A DNA stretch of 64,000 nt from Panagrolaimus kolymaensis (Eukaryota > Nematoda > Chromadorea > Rhabditida > Panagrolaimidae): contig JAJQJQ010000005.1 of the NCBI GenBank assembly GCA_028622995.1, positions 2,914,001 through 2,978,000 of the forward strand, given 5' to 3'. Each line of letters opens with the position of its first letter. Position 1 is the first letter of the stretch. Shown here in pieces: positions 40,948 to 51,857 of this stretch. Under the pieces are notes generated by a model, which saw only the letters and a list, made by a program, of their open reading frames with translations, searched no databases and was not told where the DNA came from. The position numbers and the translations under genes were made by a program.

Positions 40948-41240
40948 GAGTATTTCTTCAAAGATATCAGGAAGTTGCAGAGTAAAATTGGAGCTTCAAG
41001 GTTCAGATGGAAAAAAGAAGGAAAAAAACGCTGAAATTTTTGAGACTTAAAATTTTCAATTTTCGATGTTGCCTTTATCTTGACTATTTCGTTTCAAGAA
41101 ATTTTCGGAAGGATACTGTATTTTAAAGAAGCCGCGTTGTTTGATTTCAATGATTCTGCGATATTTCAATTTTCTTTCAAACATTTTTAAAAGCTTTATT
41201 GTTAGTAAACATTAATCAGACTATGAATAGAAATAACAAT

Positions 41241-42571
41241 TTACAATAACACATGATTATCATTTTCGCGTTTATTTTGTAGCCAATTATTTAGTTTTGG
41301 TGGATTCCATGTTGAAGGTTTACTTTTTAAAAGAGGGAAAAGTGAATTTGGAAGGGTTTCTTCCCAATCAGCAAATCGTTTAGCAGTTAAATATCTGTCT
41401 CGAAAAAAATAATCAAGATTACGATCATCCATATTACGATCGGATAAAAAGTTTTTTAGTTCATTTCGATTCAAATTCATGTTGCCATCTTTATCGTACC
41501 TGCAGATTTTTTGGGAGTTACAAAGGTTTTTATTTAATGGGAAAGGATGGATACCTATGAACTACGCTATTCATTCTCATATCATATACTTTCTTCCAAA
41601 ATAAATCTCGATCGCTATAAAAATGACGAAATTCATTCATGGTTATATAGCCATCACCTGGAAATGGATAATATGATTTAATTTAGATACTTGATTGTTT
41701 GTTTATTAATTAAGCTTTTACCATTAAAATCCATGCGTTGAAATTTTTGTTTATGCCTTAAAATGGGGCAACGTTCAAATCGAAGAAATTCCTCAAAAGT
41801 TATCCTTTGATTTCTGTCTAAATCCAATCTTTGAAATTCTTCATAATGTGTTTCAGGTTTTTCACAATTTCCTTCACCATAATCAGGTCTTTTTGGTGTT
41901 GAACGATTTCGTCGTCCCAATGGAAACATTGTATTTGGTAATGCATAAGTAAAGGCATCAAATTCATTAAAATCCAAACCATTTCTTTGTCGAAGAAAAT
42001 ATTTTACATTTGTGGGATTGCAACGACGAAAGCGAATATATTTTCGTAATTCTCTGGCATCCAATTGTAAATTTGTGTCTTTATCGAAAAACTGCAAACA
42101 TTGTATTCAATGGATGGTGTTTTTATTATCAAAAAAAACTCACTTCAAAAAGTTTCTTATTTTCCGCTAACTTTTCTTTCCTTTTTTCGATATCTATTTT
42201 CCTCGAATAAATATCCCATTCTCGTTTATCAATAATTCCATCAACTAGAAAAAGGTTTACCATAGCCTTAAACCATTAGCAATGATCTCAAGAATTGACT
42301 TACAATTGGTATCAATTTTATCATAATTTGTTTTTCTAATTTGAATTGCACATTTATCTGCGAAAAGAAAATCCGTAAATGAAATTCGATAACGTCGATA
42401 TCGATCCAATCTATGAAATCTTTCATCCATGGTTTCGTTATTAATATTTTTTATGGAACATGAAGGTAATGATTGACCTGTGAGTCTTTGATATGCTATT
42501 ATTGGAAGTTCCGAAGGAGAGGAATAAATAGAAAAAGGAATAATAAAGGAAATAATTAATATAAAATACAT
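41241..42571 (-). CDS. Secreted EF-hand-like protein with two copies of a repeated module
   Basis: Several exons give a protein with a signal peptide (MYFILIISFIIPFSIYSSPS). It then has two copies of one module: a Cys, F..LD...R.xFxxFL...C, K.xxDxN, a phase-1 intron, an acidic EF-hand-like loop (FDGIIDKREWDIY; GDGYITMNEFRHFY), a second EF-like loop (DKDTNLQLDARELRKYI; DKDGNMNLNRNELKNFL) and a closing F....LPNxxFPL (ALPNTMFPL; TLPNSLFPL). Loops such as DKDGNMNLNRNEL keep good Ca2+-binding spacing, so some sites may bind calcium. It is paralogous to the gene at 44619-46126. The ER lumen (calumenin-like) or the extracellular space is likely; there is no HDEL-type signal at the C-terminus (NDNHVLL). 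Confidence 0.8.
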
Positions 42572-43443
42572 TTTTCAACGCAGCCTTTCTTTTTTTACAT
42601 ACTTTATTTCAGACAAAATGGCTGATTTTTTAAAAGCTGAAAAACAAAAATTGATAAAACTTTTCAATGAAATTTAATCAATCTTTTGAGTGGCAAAATT
42701 TTTTAGAAAAGTCAAATAGTTTTTTTGTTGTTTTTTATGAAAAAAAAAAGACAACTGACTATGCTGCTGCTTCCTGCTGTCGCGTTTTGAACATTAGTTT
42801 TATTTTTTAACTCTTTCCATTATCTGATTTTAGGCAAAAACACTAGCATCAATTTAGTTGAAACAAATGAGAAGAGGAAAAGAAAAAAAAAGCCATGGCA
42901 AAGAAACGTGACGTCGTTGATAATAGCATTAAACAAAAGCTACATAGAAAAAAATTAACGAAATGATGAAGATAATCATGAATCGTTAAACTCACCAACA
43001 AAAGATATCAGGATAACTTTTAATTACATTACATTGTTTAACTATTATTATGGTTAGCAACTTACATAAACGGGTTTTTTGTTTAAGAAAAAATTCAATC
43101 ATACTACAGTCAGTCATATTTTGGATAAGAAAAAAAATGAGTTTAGGAAATCGGTAATCAATATTTATATAAAATTAAAGACATTCTTCATTTACGATTT
43201 CCAAGCAAGCAAAAAAAAAGAATCAAAAAAGCTGTGAAACTTTTATTCAAAAAATCCGCACTTTTCAATATACTGTAAACTTTATCGGGTCAAGACACTG
43301 AAATACACCGTTTCTTTGCTTCATTTCATTTTTTGAATTTTTTTTTTCAAAAGCAATCACTTTTATTTTTGTGCGAGCTTTTGCTAACTTTACTCTCTGT
43401 TGGCTGTTGAATAACCCTAACAATTTTATTTTTTTCATTTTAA
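42572..43443. other. Intergenic region between divergent genes
   Basis: This separates the minus-strand EF-hand gene from the plus-strand SR gene. It is AT-rich with several A and T runs. The last part must carry the non-coding first exon of the SR gene, which ends at A43444. No other feature is seen. Confidence 0.45.
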
Positions 43444-44346
43444 AGTAAGTTCCTCCAATTTTTTCTTATTCTCTTTCTCATTTATTCCTTTTTTTAGTGG
43501 GTGCAACTCGTCTTTATGTTGGACGCTTAGCTTATGATGCAAAGGAACGTGATCTCGAAGATGCTTTTGGAGAATACGGACGTATTTTAGACCTCAGACT
43601 TAAACAAGGCTTTGCTTTTGTTGAAATGGATAGCCATCGTGATGCGGATGATGCTGTACGTTATCTTAATGGTACAAGGATTTTGGGTCGCCGGTATGTT
43701 TTATCCTTCTTTTGATAACCATATTGCAATGATTTAAGCTAACATCCTTTCTTTTCTTTGTCTAATAGTTTTATATTTCAGCATCGTGGTTGATTATGCA
43801 AAAAGTGGAACACGTTATTACAGCCGTCATGATAAACCTTCACGTAATTACTCAAGGTCTCCTCGCCATTCTCGAAGCCGTTCACCTCGTAATAATCGAC
43901 GTCGTTCAACATCAATGGACCGTGACCGAGAACCTGCTCGTAAAAGAAGTCGCCATGAAGAAGTCAAACGGAGTCCATACTCAGATCGTAAGAAATCGCC
44001 TGAATATGATGATCGACGTGCTAAACAATCAATATCTCCTCGTCGTTCTCGAAGTCGTTCACCTCGTAATAATCGACGCCGTTCAACATCAATGGATCGT
44101 GATCAAGAACTTGCTCGTAAAAGAGATCGTCATGAAGAAATCAACCGAAGTCCAACACCAGATCGTAAGAAATCGCCTGAGCATGATGATGTTCATGTTA
44201 AACAATCCAAAAAATCAATATCTCCTCGCCATTCTCGAAGTCGTTCCCGAAGCAGTTCTCGAAGCCGTTCTCGCAGCCATTCCCGAAGCCGTTCTCCATC
44301 ACATGATCGTGATAATGAAACTTCAAGAAAAAGAAGTCATCGATAA
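43444..44346 (+). CDS. Single-RRM SR splicing factor (SRSF4/5/6-like RRM1), start codon split by an intron
   Basis: The coding exons are A43444, 43498-43693 and 43782-44346, giving 253 residues. The RRM is at residues 3-70, with RNP motifs RLYVGRL and GFAFVEM, and DADDAVRYLNG as in RRM1 of SRSF4/5/6 (RSP-1/2 in C. elegans). The chain then passes through IVVDYAKSG into an Arg/Ser domain with two near-identical units of about 58 residues and a closing RSRSRSxSxS run. The second RRM with the SWQDLKD motif, normal in that group, is absent. The exon at 43498 begins TGGGTGC; joined to the last base of the exon ending AAA|gtaagt it makes ATG GGT GCA. A TAA lies in frame immediately upstream, so this start is forced. 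Confidence 0.88.
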
Positions 44347-44618
44347 TTTCGCTTATTTTTTGTTTGTTTGTTGTATGCAACATTTTTTTTAATATATAAA
44401 ATTTTTTCTGTGTTGAAATAAAACTTTAAAAAAAATAAATGTCTGTTGAATCATTAAAACCCTAACTACTAGTTAATCTCTTTTACAATACATACTCTTA
44501 TCCATTTTTTGTTGATGGAGAAAGAATAAAAGGGTTATTAATGGAAAACTTTGAATCAGTTTTTGTCATTACTTTCTATTTTTGTTTTACATAACTTTGG
44601 GAACGAAAGACCTAAAAT

Positions 44619-46126
44619 ATGTTGCGTTTGTTGTTGGTTCTTGGACTTTTTGTTTTTTGTTATTCAAACAAGTTAGCAGCGGATTCTCCTGCTGCAATTC
44701 TAATCAATCAAGCAACACTTGGAAATAATAATGATTCTGATGCTACAGAAGGAGCAGTAGGAGGAGGAAAAGTTTCACACAGTGCTGTGTTTATTAATAT
44801 TGCAAGTCCACCATTTTTTAATCCAATTCCAAAAGAAATTCAAGATACTTGTGCTAAAATGGAAACACCTGAACAGAAATTTTCTCGAGTTACGGATCAA
44901 AAAAATGACTCCATAGATTTTGTTCAATTTTTACAACTTGATGCTTGTTCAGTTGCTTGGAGAAAGCAAGATTTTAATAAAATTGATACCAATAGTGAGT
45001 TTCATTTTCTTGCTTGCTTTTTATTCTCTTAGTTTGGAGGATTTTTACTTTTACTTTCATGTTGCATTTTTATTATTATAACCAAAAAAGTTAGGTAAAA
45101 TCATCGTCATTTGATTGACTTTGATGATAAATGGGTTTTGGTGGTTTGAAATGCAATAAAAACATTTGCACTAAAGAAGACGTTTAAGTTGTATTTCGAG
45201 ATGATACCTTCTTTGCTATTTTTAAACATTTATTACAAATTTGTCACGTTTTTTTGAATGAAAAAAATATGAAAAAACTTTCGGTGATGATCATTAAAAT
45301 TATCGAGAACCGAAAAAAAATATCAGGTTTTTGGCTCTAATAATGAGTGAATGTTGAGATTAATCCCAAAAATTGAGCTACCGTATACCTTCACCTTAGT
45401 CTTTTAAAAAAGTTGAATTACACTTGCTGAATTTTAGATGATAGCAAAATTTCTGCGGATGAATGGAATGCTTACAATCAAGAATTGATAAATGCAGCAA
45501 AACAAGCTCAATTGAGTTTTCAAAAGCTTGTTTTTAGTCGGCTCGATTCCAACAATGATAACCTTCTTTCTAAAAAAGAACTCAAAAAATATTTGAAAGA
45601 TAGAATGATTAATTCAGGAAATTTAACTAAATATTTAAATGGAAGAAAACTTAATTTTACTCAATTTTCTGATTTTGATGGTTCCATTCCAAATGCAACA
45701 TTCCCATTTAAAATTATTTATCCTGAATACGATTATTCTGCACCTTTTTATGCTTATGATTATCCAATTCCTGATGATTCAGAAATTGATGATAATGTTC
45801 AAGTTGATCCCCTTCCAAATAAACCTCAACCTCGTCCAGCTATTCTTCCTGGATTTAAACCCATTCCATTACCAACTAAAAATGATGATGGTCAAATGTC
45901 AATCCAAATTCAACCACCTATTGCAAATGGAGTTGGAGTTCAACATCTTCCAGCAATTTTCCCCGCAGTTGAAGCCATGCCCCTTCCTGTTGTTATTCCA
46001 ACACCAAAAAATGGTGAAGGTCAAATGTCCATTCAAATTGAACCCCAGGTTGCTGCTGCCCCTCCTCCAGCTGCTTCAGATAAAGCTGCAAATGTTATGA
46101 GCGCACCGATTATGCCTCCTTCTTAA
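44619..46126 (+). CDS. Secreted EF-hand-like protein, one module plus Pro-rich tail
   Basis: Two exons (44619-44994, 45438-46126) around a 443-base intron encode 354 residues. The signal peptide is MLRLLLVLGLFVFCYS. After a linker comes one copy of the module also found in the gene at 41241-42571: CAKMETPEQKFSRV, IDFVQFLQLDAC, KQDFNKIDTN, a phase-1 intron, NDSKISADEWNAY, DSNNDNLLSKKELKKYL and the closing SIPNATFPF. The second loop (DSNNDNLLSKKE) keeps EF-hand spacing. The C-terminal 130 residues are Pro-rich with two repeats ending GQMSIQI.P, and look disordered. The shared intron position and phase (after DTN) argue for common descent by duplication. Confidence 0.82.
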
Positions 46127-47737
46127 TTAATTTCCTTTTTTATATTGTCATTATTTCTTGAAAGTTAAATGAATGAAAGAAATAAATAATTTGGTTGATA
46201 AAAAATTGCAAAATTTTGATTATTCATAAAAATTGGTACAGTAAACCTTGTTAATTCCTTTCATGCATAAAAAAGCTATTAAACTAATAACTTTCCTTAG
46301 ACTAAAATCAAAATGAAACAATTATAAAGCATATGAAAAAGTTAATCTTTGCTCTTTTTGGGCATGCAAAAAACGGTTGGATACTGGAATCTTTGTTTTA
46401 AAAAAAAAATGAACTCAATTGAATTTTAAACTTTTTCACCTGTCATCACTACTACAAGATACACAACTTCAATTCAAGCAGACATCATTAATACAGATAT
46501 AAAATCGTAACTTAATCTTCCCAAAATTGATGATGAAAATTTACAAAATAGTGTTGATCTCTGCAACACATGAGGCATGAGAGGAACTTTTGTTCTTGCA
46601 TCCAAACTTTCTCTTCCTTCTTCATTGGTCATGGTCCAACAACAACAAAAAAAATCATTTACGCACATACGCAAATGTGAGAGAGGCAATTGCAATGTGA
46701 AAGATTGTAACACGTTGAAGTGCGTCAAAAAAAAGTAGGCGGAGATGAGGGTTATCTTTCTCAATTCCACAATCAGCTTTCGCAGTTGTAAAAGAATAAA
46801 TCTTTCAAGAGGCAAAATCACATACAGGCATTAGAAAAATCGTTTCATATATGTGTGTTTCGATTTTCCTTCAAAAACGTGTGCTTCTTGTTTGTCTTTC
46901 ATTCCTTCCTTCCTTTATTTCCCTCCAACCATCGTTGACGTTCTTCTTCTTCCTCTCATAAAAAAATAATCTTTGCTCAATGCTTTTTTTCTTCTTCTTC
47001 AAGTTTCTTTCAACATTTTTTCTTTCCTTTATTATTTGAGACACACTAATTTCTTATCTAAATTAACTAACAACCATAAAAGGAATGTATTTATAATTAC
47101 TTTATCATATGTTTGTTCTTCTAAGTTTGAAATGTTTGTCATCTATGGTGAGACTTTTCGGAGGTGTAAAATTTTTTTTCTAATATCAAAAGGGAATGAT
47201 CAAGGCATTTCAGTATTACATTTTTTTTTCGCTGTATTGCTTTGTTTTTATACACAAAAAAGCGAACTTTTTGTAATTCAAAGTTTCATGTTAAAAAACA
47301 AAGAATACACGTAAAAAAATTATGGACAAGCACTTTTGTTTTGGCATCTCGAAAATTTTTAAAAAAAAATTGCACGCTCGTTTCCTTGTTCTACGGACTT
47401 TTTTTTTGCGTGTGTGCATTCCCAAAAATTTGCATAAAAACCTCCACACAAATCATTCAGCCATAAAAATCCATAAAAATTTTCGATCATCATTCATTCT
47501 GCATTTTCTCAAGCTTTCATTGTTCGTCGCTTTCTTTCTGAAGTTCGTTTATATTTTTTTTTTCTGGCTGCTCATCTTTTCTGATTTTATCTTCTTTTTT
47601 TCTTGCGCTCGCCCGCATTAACTCATTCTTTTTATAAACCTGTTATTACCTCCTTGGATTTCCCTCATATTTGCCATAACTGTCTAACAAAAATAATTAA
47701 TATACGTGTTTATTTTCAGGTGAAGAACGATTGAAAC
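46127..47737. other. Intergenic region
   Basis: AT-rich spacer between two plus-strand genes. Open frames between 46474 and 47621 are Phe/Leu/Lys-rich shadows of AT-rich DNA. A good splice acceptor, tttattttcag (about 47709-47719), lies 18 bases before the ATG at 47738 and implies a cis- or trans-spliced 5' UTR for the next gene. Confidence 0.5.
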
Positions 47738-49693
47738 ATGGCATCGTCAAAAATGCTTCTTCGAGGAACACCTACAATCAAATCCGCTCTTCGAAATGGC
47801 TCTTCCTTTACGTAAGTTTTTTTTATTACCATTTGCTTATAAATATATTCAATATGATTATTTTTAGAAACTTAACATCAGAACAATTCATGAAAAAGCC
47901 AACAAATGAACCTATTATGGATTATAAGAAAGGATCTCCTGAACGTCAAGCACTTGAAAAAGCTCTAGCTGAATATGGTTCAAAAGTCATTGATGTTCCA
48001 TTATGTATTGGTAAAGAAAAAATCACTCGTAATCTTGATCGTAAACAAGTCATGCCATCGGATCACCAACATGTTATTGCTCGTTATACTTATGCAACTA
48101 AAGATGATATTTCAAATGCAATTGAAACAGCCATAGTTGCAAGAGAAAAATGGCATATGAAAACTTTAAAAGAACGAGCTGATATCTTTCTTCATGCTGC
48201 TGATTTGGCTGCTAATAAATATCGTATGGATCTAATGGTTTCAACCATGTTTGGACAAGGAAAAAACATCATTCAAGCTGAAATCGACTCCACTTGTGAA
48301 CTCATTGACTTCCTCCGCTTCAATTCATATTTTGCTTTGGGATTGGAAAAGTATGAACCTATCAGCACAAAGACATATAAAAATACAATGATTTATCGAG
48401 CTTTAGAAGTAAGTCATTACTGCGTTTAACCTTATTTTATTATCCATTTTTAGGGTTTTGTTGCTGCAATTGCTCCATTCAACTTTACTGCCATCGGTGG
48501 AAATTTGTCATCTGCTCCAGCTCTTATGGGTAATGTGGTCTTATGGAAACCATCTGATACCGCTGTTCTCTCAAACTACATCATTTATCAAATTTTTGAA
48601 GAAGCTGGAGTTCCTCCTGGCGTCATTTCTTATCTTCCATCTGATGGTCCTGTCTTCGGTAATACCGTATGTGATAGCAAACATTTAGCTGCCATCAATT
48701 TCACTGGCTCAGTACCTACGTTCAAATACCTTTGGAAGAAAGTTGGAGAAAACTTGGATAAATATGTTTCATATCCCAAGCTCATTGGAGGTTTGCAACG
48801 ATATTTTTGAAAACAGAAAAATAACCATCGTTTTTCAGAATGTGGTGGAAAGAATTTCCATTTTTGTCATCCTTCCGCAGATTTTGATTCTGTTGCTGCA
48901 TCAACCATTCGCTCATCATATGAATATTCGGGTCAAAAATGTAGTGCTTGCTCACGTATCTATGTTCCAGAAAGTAAATGGGAAACATTCAAAGATAAAT
49001 TTAGCTCAATCCATAAACAACTCAAGCTTGGTGATGTATGTTTTTTTTTCAAACCAATACAATTTTTACCTTTCACATTTGTTTTTAGGTTCGTGATGGT
49101 TCCATCTTTATGTCTGCTGTTATTGATGATAAAGCTTTTGCTCGTATTAAAAGCTACATCGATTATGCAAAATCTGGTAAAGATGGTTCTAAAATTATTC
49201 TTGGCGGAAAGTATGATGATTCAAAAGGTTATTTTGTTGAACCAACTCTTATCCAAGTTACCGATCCTAAATCAAAGCTTATCACTGAAGAAATTTTTGG
49301 TCCTGTTCTTACCGCTTATGTTTACAAGGATTCTGAAGCAGATTCATTGATTCGTCAAATTAAAGATGTAACTCCATATGGATTAACTGGCGCTGTATAT
49401 TCTCAAGACAAGTAAAGCTTTAACAAAATTTGATTAGATTTTTCACATTTAAATATTTTAGAGACTTCCTTTACAAAGCTCGTGACATCTTACGTGATGC
49501 TGTTGGAAATATTTATCTCAATGATAAATCAACTGGATCTATTGTTGGTCAACAACCTTTTGGTGGTGCAAGACAATCAGGAACCAATGATAAAGCTGGT
49601 GGACCTCATTATGCAATCAAATGGGCTTCTCCTCAAACCATTAAAGAAACATTTGAACCTGTTCGTGAATGGCGTTATACTTCAATGGATTAA
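47738..49693 (+). CDS. alh-6/ALDH4A1: Mitochondrial delta-1-pyrroline-5-carboxylate dehydrogenase (ALDH4A1)
   Basis: Six exons from ATG 47738 to TAA 49691-49693. The N-terminus, MASSKMLLRGTPTIKSALRN, is Arg/Lys/Ser-rich without acids, as a mitochondrial targeting peptide should be. The aldehyde dehydrogenase core includes NFTAIGGNLSSAPALMGNVV, the general-base Glu in ECGGKNFHF and the catalytic Cys in GQKCSACSRIYVPE. The C-terminal part has QPFGGARQSGTNDKAGG. The FNFTAIGGNL and GQKCSACSR motifs are characteristic of the P5C dehydrogenase subfamily. The enzyme oxidises pyrroline-5-carboxylate (from proline breakdown) to glutamate with NAD+ in the matrix. No sign of damage. It heads a same-strand run of housekeeping genes. 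Confidence 0.94.
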
Positions 49694-50124
49694 ATAAAAG
49701 AATGGTGCTTCAATAAATTTTTTGCTAATAATTTTTATTTCTCGAGCTTGATTGATTCTTGAAACGATCAAATAAAAAAGTTTCCGTCTCATTTCTTTAG
49801 TTGTATTTTTTCTTTTCATAGTCATTTTTCACATTGAATTTTGATTGTATAGGGTTTTACTTTAAATTTATGTATGTATCTTAATTATGTTATTATAATA
49901 ATAATACTAACCGGTTATGTTGTTTGATGTTTTTCTGCGTGTAAATCATTTTTTTTACAAAAAATTGATGCATTGACTACAATAGTCAATAATTTTAAGG
50001 TTCACAGAGGAATAAAGAGGCTTTGAACTATTTTTTTGTCATGGTTTTTACAAGCATTTTATTGGTTTTTAACCGTTGCGATATATCATTTTTTACTCGT
50101 GATTGCATTTTTCTGGAATTAAAG
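49694..50124. other. Intergenic spacer
   Basis: About 430 bases between two same-strand genes. AATAAA signals follow the stop at 49693. A short inverted repeat (ATTGACTA/TAGTCAAT) lies near 49973. Nothing else is supported. Confidence 0.5.
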
Positions 50125-50190
50125 CTATTGTTATTTTCATTTTTAGTTATTGTTATTTTCATTTTTAGTTATTGTTATTTTCATTTTTAG
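50125..50190 (+). repeat. Triplicated 22-bp splice-acceptor repeat upstream of EMC2
   Basis: The unit (T/C)TATTGTTATTTTCATTTTTAG occurs three times in a row (50125-50146, 50147-50168, 50169-50190); only the first base of copy 1 differs. Each copy ends in a good acceptor (TTTTTAG). The last copy is 5 bases before the ATG at 50196. Any of the three could receive a 5' exon or a spliced leader, and the choice would change only the 5' UTR. Confidence 0.85.
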
Positions 50191-50195
50191 TTAGT

Positions 50196-51227
50196 ATGGT
50201 TGAAGCAATTGATTGGACTGGTATCTCATTTTCTGAAGCACGTGAAACATTAAAAAAATGGCGTGAAGAACATGCTCGACGTTCAGAAGAAACTGTAGAA
50301 ATATGGGAACATGTTTTAAGTCGATATGGTAGCTCATTGGGAGATGAATTATGGTCGGTTCTTGAACAAGTAACTTTAGCTGCAATTGATGCTTCAAGAC
50401 ATGATTTGGTTGTTGAATGCTTACAAAAATTAATCAAAAAATTTCCTGCATCTGGAAGAGTAACAAAGTTACAAGCAATGAGACTTGAAGCTATAGGAAA
50501 TTTTGATGATGCTGAAAAAATATATGATAAACTTATTACTGCTGATGAAGCAAATCCAGTGAGTTTTATTCTTATGTATATTTGGTTAATAAAAGCTTTT
50601 ATTTTTTAGTCATTTCGTAAACGTAAAGTTGCCATATTACTTGCTAAAGGTGAAAGACTTGATGCCATTCGTGAATTGAATTCATATCTTGAAATATTTT
50701 TAAATGATTCCGAAGCATGGTTACAACTTTGTGAATTGTATCTAAAAGAAGGTGATTATGCTCGAGCTGCTTATGCTTTTGAAGATGTTTTACTTTCAAA
50801 TGTAAGCTTTCTCCTCGTGTTTTTTTCATCAAACACCTTAATTTTTTAGCCTCACAATAGCCTAAATTTCCGCCGAATCGCTGAAATTCGTTATGCTATG
50901 GGTGGAACAGAAAATCTTGAACTTGCTAAATCTTATTATGAACGTGCAATTATTATGTCTGAAACAGATATTCGATCACTTTATGGTTTACTTTTGGTAT
51001 TTTTTTCTAAGCTAAACTCTTATTATCGTAACCATTAAACTTTCCAGGTTTGTAATGCTCTCTCAGCAAAAGCTTCACCATCAAAGAAAAAAGAACTTTC
51101 AATTGCTGGCATCAAAGCTGCTGATCAATTAACAGAAGTATATCGTTCTTCAACTGATAATGAGCATATCGATGTTCACGTTCGAACGATTACAGCTTTG
51201 AAAAATCAATTTAAACAACTTGCTTAA
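50196..51227 (+). CDS. emc-2: ER membrane protein complex subunit 2 (TPR protein)
   Basis: Four to five exons encode about 280 residues, normal for EMC2. TPR-type helices are visible: ELWSVLEQVTLAAIDASRHD, LVVECLQKLIKKFPASGRV, MRLEAIGNFDDAEKIYDKL, EAWLQLCELYLKEGDYARAA and FRRIAEIRYAMGGTENLELA, followed by SLYGLLLVCNALSA. The combination of RYGSSLGDE(L/W), FPASGRVTKLQAMRLEA and YLEIFLNDSEAW is typical of EMC2. It is a cytosolic scaffold subunit of the EMC insertase, which helps insert tail-anchored and multipass proteins into the ER. It lies about 500 bases after the P5C dehydrogenase gene and 630 bases before gamma-COP. Confidence 0.93.
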
Positions 51228-51857
51228 AATAAATAAAGAAATGAGCTTTGGGCATGTCTTTCCTATGTCAGATTTTTTGTTTAATCTCTTAATTCTTTGT
51301 CTTTTGTGATTTGTATTTGTTTATTTATTATTTATTTACCATAAAATCTTTACTTATGTGTTTTTTTTTTGGATGAAAAATGTTGAGAAATGTTTATTTA
51401 AAGCGTTTCAATGATAGGGCACTTTTTTATATTTTACTTCAGCCATTTTGCTTACTTATTTTTCTCTAAACATGCCCTTCCAAATAAATTGTGGTGTATC
51501 TATAAATGAAGCTTTCCATTATTTTGTAACAACAGAGAGACTTAATTGCCTAACGAAGAAGCATATTATGATAGACGCTTTCAATGAAAAAGCCTAATGA
51601 AAAAGGTTTCTAAAATTAAAAAATAAACAATCCTAAAACTTTAGAGTGAAATTCGAGGAGTAAAATAAACGGATTTTCAAAACATTCAAAAAGAATGACA
51701 TATCTTGGTATAATGTTACAAAGCCACATAAAGATACGGTACGCTTACTCATCGATCTTTGACCAAAAATTAGCTTATTTCATTTTCATTCATTCATTCC
51801 ATTTTTTTGATTCAATCATTTTCTCACTTTTTTATTTTCTTGCATCAATTCTCAAAC
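51228..51857. other. Intergenic spacer
   Basis: AT-rich DNA between EMC2 and gamma-COP. AATAAA follows the EMC2 stop. I see no gene and no other specific element. Confidence 0.5.

Noticed and set aside
43790..44392. 200-codon Val/Leu/Ile-rich frame overlapping the SR gene
   Set aside because: A +1 shadow of the repeated RS-domain codons.
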